Source: DASYTH01 sp035762905 (GTDB taxonomy: Bacteria; Actinomycetota; Actinomycetes; Mycobacteriales; Pseudonocardiaceae). Taken from it: DNA of 64,000 bases. Positions 42,392 through 49,955 of the stretch are shown here, one piece after another. Position 1 is the first letter of the stretch, and each line of letters starts with the position of its first letter. A program made the translations under genes and the position numbers. The notes beneath the pieces are model-generated. The model was given only the letters and a program-made list of their open reading frames with translations. It made no database searches and had not been told where the DNA came from. The DNA lies in the NCBI RefSeq assembly GCF_035762905.1, contig NZ_DASUCC010000121.1, positions 1 through 64,000 on the forward strand, read 5' to 3'.

Positions 42392-42733
42392 TCAGTCGAG
42401 CAGGTTCAACAGGTCCTCGGCGAGCTCCTGGTCCTGCCGGCGGTAGTTGCGCGCGGTCTTGGCCACGCCGTCGCTGAGCTTGTCCGCGTTGCCGGCGATC
42501 CCGCCGACCTGGTGCTCAAGCGCACCGGCGAACCGGTTCAGCGCGGCGGTGAAGCCGGTCTCCCTGCCGATCCGGCCGAAGCTGTCCTCGGTGATCTCCC
42601 GCACCGTGGCGATCCGGCGCCGGGCCAGCCGGGTCAGCTCCTCGGCGAGCTGCCTGGTGTGCCGCACGTAACCGGTGAGCTCGTCGGCGGCGATGCTGTA
42701 GCCCACCGCCTGGCTGATCTGCTGCGCGTCCAC
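42392..42733 (-). CDS. EspC-like/WXG-size helical protein
   Basis: A 113-aa all-helical protein beginning MDAQQISQAVGYSIAADELT. Its size and helical pattern fit the EspC/DUF2580 group of type VII-associated proteins. The turn around GGIAGNADKLSDGVAKTARNY resembles family members. GTG 42733 is the start that leaves the helical domain complete. It heads the four-gene cluster, 43 bp upstream of the WXG-CHAP gene, and may be its secretion partner. Confidence 0.7.
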   Translation of the reverse strand: MDAQQISQAVGYSIAADELTGYVRHTRQLAEELTRLARRRIATVREITEDSFGRIGRETGFTAALNRFAGALEHQVGGIAGNADKLSDGVAKTARNYRRQDQELAEDLLNLLD

Positions 42734-42800
42734 GGGGCAACGATCGCCGGACCGGCCGGCCGCCGGGAAGCCCCGGTGCACGGGTGGGCAGCGGGGTTGC

Positions 42801-43706
42801 TCAGACGGACTGGACCGCGATCCCGATGCCGCGGAAGAAGTGCCGCAGCCGCGGGTCGACCGGCTCACCGGGGCACAGCACCGCGGTGCACCGTCCGCCG
42901 AGCGCGGCCCGCACCTTGGGGTAGACCAACCGGTTCGCCGCCATGTGCTTGCCGAGCAGCGTGATACCCGGACCGGTCCGGTCCAGGGATCGGCTGTACT
43001 CCACGGCGACCGCCTCGGCCGCGGCGAACAGCCGGCCGCGGTCCTCGGCCCGGGCCCGGTTCCTGGCCGCGTCGTGCACCCGCTCGAGCAGGTCCGGCTC
43101 GGCCACCACCACCGTCGGGCGGTAGCTGCCGAGGTCGGCGTCCCGGCCGATGGCCAGCGTGGTGCGGGTGTACACGCCGCACAGCACCATCAGCCGGGCG
43201 AGCGGGTGCTCCACCGGCAGCCGGATCAGCATCGAGCTGCCGACGCCGAACAGCCGCGCCCGGCGCAGCACCGTGCCGCGCACCGCGGCCAGCAGCTCGC
43301 CATGGCTGGCCTCCGCGGTCGCCGGGTCGGTGGCGCCGACGGCCAGCCGGCGGGCGTGCGCCACCCGCTCGTCGACCGCGCGCCCGGCCTCGGCGAGCCG
43401 GCCGGGGACCACCGGGTCCGCGCCGGGCACCGGCACACCGCCCGAGGTCCACACGCCGAACTGGGCCAGCACCCAGTCGTACCCGGCGCCCCCGGTGGGG
43501 ATCCGCGCGCCGGGCGGGTGGCCGGCCGCGATCAGCCCGCGGGCCACGTCCAGCACCTGGCCGGCGAACTCACGCGCGGTGACGTCGCGCCAGGACTCGT
43601 TCTCCCGCCGGCGGAAGACGACCGCGTCGGCGAACCGCTCCGCGTTGGCCCAGACCATGTCGGTCAGGTTCTCCTGGTCGGTGACCGCCGCACCGATACT
43701 CGACAC
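42801..43706 (-). CDS. Truncated FadD15-like acyl-CoA ligase remnant, frame intact
   Basis: A 301-aa protein. Residues about 10-100 match the N-terminus of FadD15-type long-chain acyl-CoA ligases (LTDMVWANAERFADAVVFRR). Residues about 175-300 match the middle region (RPTVVVAEPDLLERVHDAAR, LVYPKVRAALGGRC, HFFRGIGIAV). The ATP-binding P-loop (normally TSGTTGRPKG) is missing, and the chain stops just before the YGLTE motif, so the C-terminal half is absent. Catalysis is impossible. The locus is that of Rv2187 fadD15. GTG 43706 has TACGGT 8 nt upstream. The gene could be a relic or a repurposed protein. Confidence 0.8.
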   Translation of the reverse strand: MSSIGAAVTDQENLTDMVWANAERFADAVVFRRRENESWRDVTAREFAGQVLDVARGLIAAGHPPGARIPTGGAGYDWVLAQFGVWTSGGVPVPGADPVVPGRLAEAGRAVDERVAHARRLAVGATDPATAEASHGELLAAVRGTVLRRARLFGVGSSMLIRLPVEHPLARLMVLCGVYTRTTLAIGRDADLGSYRPTVVVAEPDLLERVHDAARNRARAEDRGRLFAAAEAVAVEYSRSLDRTGPGITLLGKHMAANRLVYPKVRAALGGRCTAVLCPGEPVDPRLRHFFRGIGIAVQSV

Positions 43707-43749
43707 GTCCAGAAACCGTAGTGAGGTGCCCGCATGAGAGGCTGCACGG

Positions 43750-44133
43750 GTGCCCGAACTGGACATCGTGGACGAGACGTTCCTGGTCGCGCCGCCCAAG
43801 GCAGTGGCCGCGGTGTTCGCCGACCCGCTCGCCTGGCGCCGGTTCTGGCCCGACCTCGCCCTCGAGGTCTACGCCGACCGCGGCGACGCCGGGCTGCGCT
43901 GGACCGTGCGCGGCGCGCTGGTCGGCACCATGGAGGTCTGGCTGGAGCCGGTGCTGGACGGCACGGTGCTGCACTACTTCCTGCGGGCCGACCCGGCCGG
44001 CGGTCCGCGCCGGGGCCGGGACCTGTGCCGCGAGCGCACCCGCCGGCAGCTGGCCGCGAAGTCGTTGGCACTGGGCCTCAAACACCGGCTGGAGGAGGGC
44101 AGGAGACCTGGCTGCCCGCCCGCGCTCACGTAG
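43750..44133 (+). CDS. SRPBCC (polyketide cyclase/START-like) family protein
   Basis: A 127-aa protein with the START-like opening DIVDETFLVAPPKAVAAVFA, a central WLEPVLDGTVLHYFLRAD strand pair and a C-terminal helix carrying RERTRRQLAAKSLALGLKHR. It occupies the place of Rv2186c. The ligand is unknown. The GTG at 43750 is used; it is divergent from the FadD remnant. Its end is 9 bp before the phosphoesterase start. Confidence 0.75.
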   Translation: MPELDIVDETFLVAPPKAVAAVFADPLAWRRFWPDLALEVYADRGDAGLRWTVRGALVGTMEVWLEPVLDGTVLHYFLRADPAGGPRRGRDLCRERTRRQLAAKSLALGLKHRLEEGRRPGCPPALT

Positions 44134-44142
44134 GGTTTGCTG

Positions 44143-44934
44143 GTGCGGCTTCACGTGGTCTCCGACGTGCACGGCAACGTCGACGCGCTGGCCAGGGCCG
44201 CGGACGGGGCGGACGCGCTGCTCGTGCTCGGCGACCTGATCGACTTCGTGGACTACCACGACCATTCCGGCGGCATCCTCGGTTCGATCTTCGGCGCCGA
44301 GAAGGTCGCCGTGTTCGCCGCGCTGCGCCGCGAGCGCCGCAGCGCCGAGATCGTCTCCTACGTCAGCTCGCTGTGGGGGAGCCTGGCCGACCCGGGCGCG
44401 GTGGTGGAGGAGGCGATCCGCGAGCAGTACGCCAAGCTGTTCGCCGCGCTGACCGCGCCCACCTACGCCACCCCCGGCAACGTCGACATGCCCGAGCTGT
44501 GGCCGGAGTACGCCGGGGACAACGTGCGGATCCTGGACGGCACGGTGACCGAGATCGGCGGGCTGCGGTTCGGCTTCGTCGGCGGCGGGCAGCTGCCGCC
44601 CACGGTCACCAAGCGCCGGCGCGGCGGCGGATGGCGGCCTTACCTGCGCACCGCCGAGGAGTACACCGCCGCGGTCCGCGGGCTGGACCCGGTGGACGTG
44701 GTGTGCACGCACATCCCGCCGGACCTGCCCGAGCTGACCTACGACGTGCTGGCCCGGCGGGCCGAGTACGGCTCGGCCGGCCTGCTCGAGCTGATCCGGG
44801 AACGGGCCCCGCGCGCCTCGCTGTTCGGGCACGTGCACCAGCCGCTGGCGGCCCGGATGCGGGTGGGCCGCACCGAATGCGCCAACGTCGGACATTTCCA
44901 GCGCGCCGAGCGGCCATACGTTCTGCGCTGGTGA
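44143..44934 (+). CDS. Metallophosphoesterase
   Basis: A 263-aa calcineurin-like phosphoesterase. Metal-binding motifs are SDVHGN (residues 6-11), LGDLIDF, GNVD in ATPGNVDMPEL, CTHIPPD and the final GHVHQP. GTG 44143 was chosen because TAGGGT (44131-44136) ends 6 nt before it. TTG 44137 in the same frame would lie upstream of the predicted transcript start. The substrate is unknown; family members act on nucleotides, phosphoproteins or phospholipids. Confidence 0.88.
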   Translation: MRLHVVSDVHGNVDALARAADGADALLVLGDLIDFVDYHDHSGGILGSIFGAEKVAVFAALRRERRSAEIVSYVSSLWGSLADPGAVVEEAIREQYAKLFAALTAPTYATPGNVDMPELWPEYAGDNVRILDGTVTEIGGLRFGFVGGGQLPPTVTKRRRGGGWRPYLRTAEEYTAAVRGLDPVDVVCTHIPPDLPELTYDVLARRAEYGSAGLLELIRERAPRASLFGHVHQPLAARMRVGRTECANVGHFQRAERPYVLRW

Positions 44935-44955
44935 AGTGCGGGGTAACCTGCCGCC

Positions 44956-45393
44956 ATGGCCGACGAGTCCACTCAGTCCATCGTGGTTGACGCCCCGCCC
45001 ACCGCCATCATGGGGGTGATCGCGGACTTCCCGGCGTATCCCGAGTGGGCCAACGCGGTCAAGCAGACCGAGGTGCTGGAGACCGGTCCGGACGGCAACG
45101 CCAGCCAGGTGCGGTTCACGTTGGACGCCGGCCCGTTCAAGGACGTCTACACGCTGTCCTACGCCTGGGCCTCCGACGGGCTCTCGGTGAACTGGAACCT
45201 GGTCAAGGGCCAGATGCAGCGTGCCCAGACCGGGACCTACCAGCTCACGCCGGAGGGCGAGAAGACCCGGGTGACCTACACGCTGTCGGTCCAGCTCGTG
45301 GTGCCGATGATCGGGCTGTTCCGGCGCAAGGCCGAGAAGATGATCATGGACACCGCGCTGAAGGAGCTCAAGCGCCGCGTCGAGGAAAGCTAG
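44956..45393 (+). CDS. SRPBCC family protein (Rv2185c-like)
   Basis: A 145-aa START-like protein. It has SIVVDAPPTAIMGVIADFPA at the N-terminus, the conserved YPEWANAVKQTEVL turn, LSYAWASDGLSVNWNLV in the middle and a long C-terminal helix (KAEKMIMDTALKELKRRVEE). The family binds lipids or aromatic compounds. ATG 44956 has TAACCT ending 6 nt upstream. It is followed after 7 bp by the ArsA-type ATPase, and the same pair occurs in M. tuberculosis (Rv2185c-Rv2184c), suggesting a shared process. Confidence 0.87.
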   Translation: MADESTQSIVVDAPPTAIMGVIADFPAYPEWANAVKQTEVLETGPDGNASQVRFTLDAGPFKDVYTLSYAWASDGLSVNWNLVKGQMQRAQTGTYQLTPEGEKTRVTYTLSVQLVVPMIGLFRRKAEKMIMDTALKELKRRVEES

Positions 45394-45400
45394 CCCGGCA

Positions 45401-46522
45401 TTGCGCATCCTCCTGTTCACCGGCAAGGGCGGGGTGGGGAAGACCACCCTGGCCGCCGCCACGGCCGCCCGGCTGGCCGCAGGCGGACGCAAGGCGCTGG
45501 TCGTGTCCACCGACCCGGCGCACTCGCTGGCCGACGCGTTCGGCGTGCCGCTGTCCGGCGAACCGTCCGAAGTGGACAGTTGCCTGTTCGGGGCGCATGT
45601 GGACGTTCGCGCGCTGGCCGACCGGTCCTGGCCGCGGTTGCGCGAGGCGCTGCGCCGAGTGCTGTCCGGGGCCGGGGTGGACGAGCTGGACGCCGAGGAG
45701 CTGACCGTGCTGCCGGGCGTGGACGAGCTGCTCGCGCTCACCGAGGTGGCCCGGCTGGCCGACGACGGTCCGTGGGAGGCCGTCGTGGTCGACTGCGGGC
45801 CGACCGCGGAGACGCTGCGGCTGTTCGCGCTGCCCGAGGCGATCGCCGGCTACCTGAGCCGGATCCACCCGGTCGCCGGCGGCGCGGCCACCACCCTGGC
45901 CGAGCATCTCGGGACGCTGCGCGGGCTGCTTGCCGACCCGGAGCGGGCCGGCGTGCGGCTGGTGTTCACTCCCGAGCGGCTGGTGGTGGCCGAGACCCGG
46001 CGCACGCTCACCGCCCTGGCGCTGCGCGGCATCCACGTCGAGGGGCTGGTGGCCAACCGGTTGGTGCCGCGGGCCCGGCGCTGGTCCGGTCCGGCGGCGA
46101 GCTGGCTGCGCACCCGGCGGGCCGAGCAGGACGCGGTGCTCGCCGAGCTGGCCGCGTCCACCCCGCTGGCCGTGCGGGTGGTCGAGCACCGGGCCGCCGA
46201 ACCGGTCGGCACCGCGGCGCTGCTCGACCTGGCCGACGAGCTCTACGCCGGTGCGGACCCGCTGGCCCGCACCCACCGGCCGGCCCCGCTGCTCTCGGTA
46301 CGGGCGGCCGGGGCGGCGCAGGAGCTGGTGATCGCGCTGCCGCTGACCGACACCGCGGACCTGGACCTGGCCAGGGCCGGCGACGACCTGGTGATCACCG
46401 TGGACGGCGTGCGCCGGCTGATCGCGTTGCCGGCGCTGCTGCGCCGGCACACCGTCACCGACGCCGAGGCCGGCCCGGACGGTCTGGTGCTGCGGTTCGA
46501 GCCGGACGGCGGGCCGCGTTGA
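45401..46522 (+). CDS. ArsA/GET3-type ATPase
   Basis: A 373-aa SIMIBI-class ATPase with the deviant P-loop GKGGVGKTTLAAA at residues 8-20, VVSTDPAHSLADAFGVPL (switch I) and VVDCGPTAETLRLFALPE (switch II). The C-terminal domain is distinct. Arsenical or tail-anchor cysteine motifs are not evident, so neither role can be assumed. TTG 45401 follows GAGGAAAG at good spacing. It is Rv2184c-like and is coupled to the next gene by a TTGA overlap. Confidence 0.88.
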   Translation: MRILLFTGKGGVGKTTLAAATAARLAAGGRKALVVSTDPAHSLADAFGVPLSGEPSEVDSCLFGAHVDVRALADRSWPRLREALRRVLSGAGVDELDAEELTVLPGVDELLALTEVARLADDGPWEAVVVDCGPTAETLRLFALPEAIAGYLSRIHPVAGGAATTLAEHLGTLRGLLADPERAGVRLVFTPERLVVAETRRTLTALALRGIHVEGLVANRLVPRARRWSGPAASWLRTRRAEQDAVLAELAASTPLAVRVVEHRAAEPVGTAALLDLADELYAGADPLARTHRPAPLLSVRAAGAAQELVIALPLTDTADLDLARAGDDLVITVDGVRRLIALPALLRRHTVTDAEAGPDGLVLRFEPDGGPR

Positions 46523-46866
46523 CCGCGCCGTCCGGTCCGGGCACGCGGTTGGTGGAGGAACTGCGGATGCTGCTCGATGCCGTGGCCGACCGGGCCGGGC
46601 CGTGGCTGGACCGGGTGGCCGCCGGCGACCACGAGCAGCACGACGCGCAGTGGTGCCCGGCGTGCGCGGTGCTCGCACTGGTCCGCGGCGAGCCGCCCGA
46701 ACTGGCCACGCGCGGGCTGGACCGGGCGGCCGACCTGGTCGCGCTGCTGCGCGCGGTGCTCGCCGACCGGTGGGAGCCCGACGTGGTCCACATGCCGGGC
46801 TTCCGGCCGGAGCGGCCCACCCGGGTCCAGCGGATTCCGGTGCGACGCAAGGAACAACCGGGTTGA
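46519..46866 (+). CDS. Conserved hypothetical protein with a WCPxC motif
   Basis: A 115-aa protein (Rv2183c position) starting with TTG 46519, which overlaps the ArsA stop as TTGA. It has a helical body with HDAQWCPACAVLALVRGE, a CxxC pair after a His-rich stretch (DHEQHD), and a basic C-terminal tail. A metal site is possible. Its own stop overlaps the ROK kinase start in the same TTGA fashion. No function is known; the position suggests work with the ATPase. Confidence 0.75.
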   Translation: MTAPSGPGTRLVEELRMLLDAVADRAGPWLDRVAAGDHEQHDAQWCPACAVLALVRGEPPELATRGLDRAADLVALLRAVLADRWEPDVVHMPGFRPERPTRVQRIPVRRKEQPG

Positions 46867-47804
46867 GCACGATCGGCATCGACGTCGGTGGCACCAGCGT
46901 GCGGGGTGCCGTCGTGGACCGGTACGGCACCGTGCTGGACACCGCGCGGGCGCCGACGCCGTCCGGGCAGGCGGCGCTGGAGGACGCGATCACCGCGGTG
47001 GTCGCCGGGCTGGCCGAGCGGCACGTGGTGACCGCCGTCGGGCTGGCGGTGGCCGGGTTCGTCTCCGCCGACCGCCGGTCGGTGATGTTCGCCCCGCACC
47101 TGGCCTGGCGCGGCGCACCGGTGGCCGACCGGATCGCCAAGCGAACCGGGTTGCCCGTGGTGCTCGAGCACGACGCCAACGCCGCGCTGGTGGCCGAGTA
47201 CCGGTACGGCGCCGCCCGGGGGGCGGGGGTTGCCGTGCTGGTCGCGATCGGCACCGGGATCGGCGGCGGCCTGCTGCTCGACGGGTCGGTGTTCCGCGGC
47301 GCCTTCGGCGTCGCCCCCGAACTGGGCCATCTCTGCCTGGTCCCGGGCGGCCGGCCGTGCCCGTGCGGCAAGTCCGGCTGCTGGGAGCGCTACTGCAGCG
47401 GCACCGCGCTGTCCACCACCGCCGTCGAGTTGCTCGCCCGCCACCCCGGCCGGTCCACCGTGCTCGCCCGCGAGGCCGCCGGCGACTCCCGGGCCGTCAC
47501 CGGCCGAAAGGTGGGCGCCGCGGCCCGGGACGGTGACCCGCTGGCCCTGCTGGCCATGGCCGAACTGGCCACCTGGCTCGGCGAGGGTCTTGCGCTGATC
47601 TCGGACATCTACGACCCGGAGATCGTGGTGATCGGCGGCGGCGTCTCCGAGTCCGCCCCGTTGTTCCTTGACGAGGCCCGGGACCACTACAAGTCGGTGA
47701 TCACCGGCGCCGGGCACCGCCCGCTGGCCCGGATCCGCACCGCCCAACTCGGCGACGACGCCGGCCTGGTCGGCGCCGCCACCCTGGCCGCGGAGCTGGA
47801 GTGA
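46863..47804 (+). CDS. ROK-family sugar kinase (glucokinase-like)
   Basis: A 313-aa kinase with the ATP-binding IGIDVGGTSVRGAVVDRYG at the N-terminus, the catalytic EHDANAALVAEY and the second phosphate loop IGTGIGGGLLLDG. The ROK zinc motif CPCGKSGCWERYCSG has all the cysteines, and ELGHLCLVPGG carries the ligand histidine. Glucose is the commonest substrate of such actinobacterial proteins but is not proved here. TTG 46863 overlaps the upstream stop. It ends three bases from the convergent membrane gene. Confidence 0.9.
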   Translation: MSTIGIDVGGTSVRGAVVDRYGTVLDTARAPTPSGQAALEDAITAVVAGLAERHVVTAVGLAVAGFVSADRRSVMFAPHLAWRGAPVADRIAKRTGLPVVLEHDANAALVAEYRYGAARGAGVAVLVAIGTGIGGGLLLDGSVFRGAFGVAPELGHLCLVPGGRPCPCGKSGCWERYCSGTALSTTAVELLARHPGRSTVLAREAAGDSRAVTGRKVGAAARDGDPLALLAMAELATWLGEGLALISDIYDPEIVVIGGGVSESAPLFLDEARDHYKSVITGAGHRPLARIRTAQLGDDAGLVGAATLAAELE

Positions 47805-47807
47805 CGG

Positions 47808-48281
47808 CTACACCTGGGCGCCGTTGTCGTCGCCGGTGTCGGCGGGGGAGCGGCGGATGCGCAGGAAGAGCAGGCCGAAGCCGCAGACAAGGGCGACCAG
47901 GGAGATCGGCGTGGCGATCCGCGGGTCGAGACCGACGAGGGCGGGGGAGACCAGCAGCAGCACGCCGGCGACCACCAGCAGCAGGGCGAGCACGGTCAGT
48001 GGGCGCAGCCGGGGCATCGGCGGCGGCTCGGGCGGGACGTAGTGCTCCTCGTCGTTGTTCCAGGACCAGTCCCATTCGGCGTCGTGCCCGCGCCAGGCCG
48101 CCGCGATCGGCGCGGTCGGCTCGCCGGTGGCGGCCTCCGGCTTGCCCGCATCCGGGTCGGCGACCGGGAGCGCCTCCGTCGTCGGCTCGTCGACCTGGAC
48201 GTCCGCTCCGAGACCCTCGCGTTCCAGATCGGCGACGATAGCGGCGAACGCTGCGTCGACATCCTCGGGTCGATCGGACAC
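47808..48281 (-). CDS. Two-helix membrane protein with acidic N-terminal domain
   Basis: A 157-aa protein. An acidic cytoplasmic part contains EDVDAAFAAIVADLEREGLG and a Trp/Asn-rich DWSWNNDEEHYVPPEPPP stretch. A membrane hairpin follows (VLALLLVVAGVLLLVSPAL and ISLVALVCGFGLLFLRI). GTG 48281 was chosen because GAGGAGGGC precedes it; an open frame extends upstream without support. Similar proteins are labelled DUF308-like in other actinobacteria. The role is unknown. Confidence 0.75.
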   Translation of the reverse strand: MSDRPEDVDAAFAAIVADLEREGLGADVQVDEPTTEALPVADPDAGKPEAATGEPTAPIAAAWRGHDAEWDWSWNNDEEHYVPPEPPPMPRLRPLTVLALLLVVAGVLLLVSPALVGLDPRIATPISLVALVCGFGLLFLRIRRSPADTGDDNGAQV

Positions 48282-48562
48282 CTCGGCCCTCCTCAGGCGA
48301 CTAGGCCGTGCTGCACGGTGGTGGGCCCATCGTCGCACGAACCGGCGCCCGGTTGGTCGGTGAAATCAGGTCGGTTTCGACGGCCTGGTTCGGCTCGGTT
48401 GTTACGTGGTTCTGTACCGTGATGACGTCGAAGTCTCCGTTCTCCTCGTCGGTGTTACGGGTTCCGGCATGCGGATGTCCCGGGATTGTGCCTGCGTGCG
48501 GAGTCTCCGTAGGCTCGGCGAGCGGAAGGCGGGGGCGGTAAGGAACGGAGGCGCGGTTCGCG
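48282..48562. other. Intergenic region upstream of the acyltransferase
   Basis: This 281-bp divergent region is less GC-rich than its surroundings and contains no convincing coding frame. It must hold the promoters of both flanking genes. I see no strong palindrome, and no TANNNT hexamer at leaderless spacing before GTG 48563, which instead has GGAACGGAGG about 13-22 nt upstream. Confidence 0.5.
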
Positions 48563-49321
48563 GTGCTGTACTGGCTCATGAAGCGGGTGTTCATCGGCCC
48601 GCTGCTGCACCTGTTCTTCCGGCCCTCGATCGAGGGCGCCGAGAACATCCCGGCCGAGGGCGGTGCGGTACTGGCCAGCAACCACCTCGCCGTGTCCGAC
48701 TCGTTCTTCCTGCCGCTGAAGGTCCGCAGGCGGGTCACGTTCACGGCCAAGCTGGAGTACTTCACCCAGCCGGGGATCAAGGGCCTGTTCAAGAAGTGGT
48801 TCTTCAGCGGAGTCGGCCAGATCCCGATCGACCGGTCCAGCGGCTCGGCCGCCCAGGCCGCGCTGGACACCGGTATCCGGCTGCTACGCGAGGGGCACCT
48901 GCTCGGCATCTACCCGGAGGGCACCCGTTCGCCGGACGGCCGGCTGTACAAGGGCAAGACCGGCATGGCCCGGATCGTGCTCGAGGCGCGGGTCCCGGTG
49001 ATCCCGGTGGCGATGTTCGGCACCGACCGGGCCAACCCGATCGGTTCCAAGATGTGGAAGCCGACCAAGATCCACATCAAGGTCGGCGAGCCGCTGGACT
49101 TCTCCCGCTACTACGGCCTGGCCGGGGACCGGTTCGTCGAGCGGTCGATCACCGACGAGATCATGTACACCCTGATGGAGCTGTCCGGCCAGGAGTACGT
49201 GGACCTCTACGCGGCCAAGGCAAAGGAGCTGATGGGCGTGGCCGCCACCGGTCCGATGGTGCCTCGGCAGTCCGCTCCGCCCGCCGACGCCGACCGGGCC
49301 GCGCGGATCAAAGCGGGTTGA
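48563..49321 (+). CDS. 1-acyl-glycerol-3-phosphate acyltransferase family protein
   Basis: A 252-aa PlsC-type acyltransferase (Rv2182c-like) of phospholipid synthesis or remodelling at the inner membrane face. The catalytic NHLAVSDSFFLP (NHx4D) lies at residues about 40-51, followed by FSGVGQIPIDRSSG and the glycerol-phosphate-binding YPEGTRSPDGRLYKGKTG, then VPVIPVAMFGTD. An N-terminal amphipathic or hydrophobic helix precedes the domain. The GTG start at 48563 begins MLYWLMKRVFIGP. The neighbouring PIM and LppM genes also concern envelope lipids. Confidence 0.93.
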   Translation: MLYWLMKRVFIGPLLHLFFRPSIEGAENIPAEGGAVLASNHLAVSDSFFLPLKVRRRVTFTAKLEYFTQPGIKGLFKKWFFSGVGQIPIDRSSGSAAQAALDTGIRLLREGHLLGIYPEGTRSPDGRLYKGKTGMARIVLEARVPVIPVAMFGTDRANPIGSKMWKPTKIHIKVGEPLDFSRYYGLAGDRFVERSITDEIMYTLMELSGQEYVDLYAAKAKELMGVAATGPMVPRQSAPPADADRAARIKAG

Positions 49322-49347
49322 CCGCGGGCCGGCACTAGGCTGCCGTG

Positions 49348-49851
49348 GTGCGATTTTTCTACGACACCGAGTTCATCGAGGACGGGTCGACCATCGACCT
49401 GGTGTCGATCGGTGTCGTGGACGAGAACGGCCGGGAGTTCTACGCGGTCTCGACCGAGTTCGACCCGGCGAAGGCCGGTGCCTGGGTGCGCGAGCACGTG
49501 CTGGACAAGCTTCCGCCGCCGGGCGACCCGGTCTGGTGCGACCGGACCACGATGCGGGAGCGGCTGCTGCGCTTCCTCAGCCCGCACGGCGAGCGGGTCG
49601 AGTTGTGGGCCTGGTTCGCCGCCTACGACCACGTGGCCCTTGCCCAGCTGTGGGGGGACATGCCGGCCCTGCCCCGGGTGCTGCCCCGGTTCACCCGGGA
49701 ACTGCGCCAGCGCTGGGAGGACGTGGGCAAACCGACATTGCCGGTGCCGCCGGAGGATGCGCACGACGCGCTCGCCGACGCCCGGCACAACTTGGCTCGC
49801 TGGCGGGTGATCGAGGCGGAACGTGTTCGGCGCGGCTTCCCCGGCTGTTAA
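49348..49851 (+). CDS. DEDD-type 3'-5' exoribonuclease (Rv2179c-like)
   Basis: A 167-aa enzyme. The first acidic pair lies in FFYDTEFIEDGSTIDLVSIG (Asp, Glu), the third Asp in WAWFAAYDHVALAQ and the last in EDAHDALADARHNLARW, giving the DEDDh set. M. tuberculosis Rv2179c has nearly the same N-terminus and is a characterised exoribonuclease with 3' overhang preference. GTG 49348 was chosen over GTG 49345 because TAGGCT (49336-49341) ends exactly 6 nt before it. Confidence 0.92.
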   Translation: MRFFYDTEFIEDGSTIDLVSIGVVDENGREFYAVSTEFDPAKAGAWVREHVLDKLPPPGDPVWCDRTTMRERLLRFLSPHGERVELWAWFAAYDHVALAQLWGDMPALPRVLPRFTRELRQRWEDVGKPTLPVPPEDAHDALADARHNLARWRVIEAERVRRGFPGC

Positions 49852-49955
49852 CCGGGTCGCCTTGCTGCACCGATCCAGAAGGTGGCAGGCTAGCGCCGAC
49901 TCGTGGTCCAGACCGCGACCAGTCTCCGTTGAGCCCTGGGATGGAGGATCGGCAG

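Noticed and set aside
45401..46522. Arsenite-efflux ATPase or tail-anchored-protein targeting factor
   Set aside because: The fold matches ArsA/GET3, but no arsenical-binding cysteines and no arsB, arsR or partner genes are present. A specific function is not supported.
46455..47747. Large minus-strand frames opposite the ArsA, CxxC and ROK genes
   Set aside because: The plus strand has P-loop, CxxC and ROK zinc motifs and coupled starts. The minus frames are compositional shadows.
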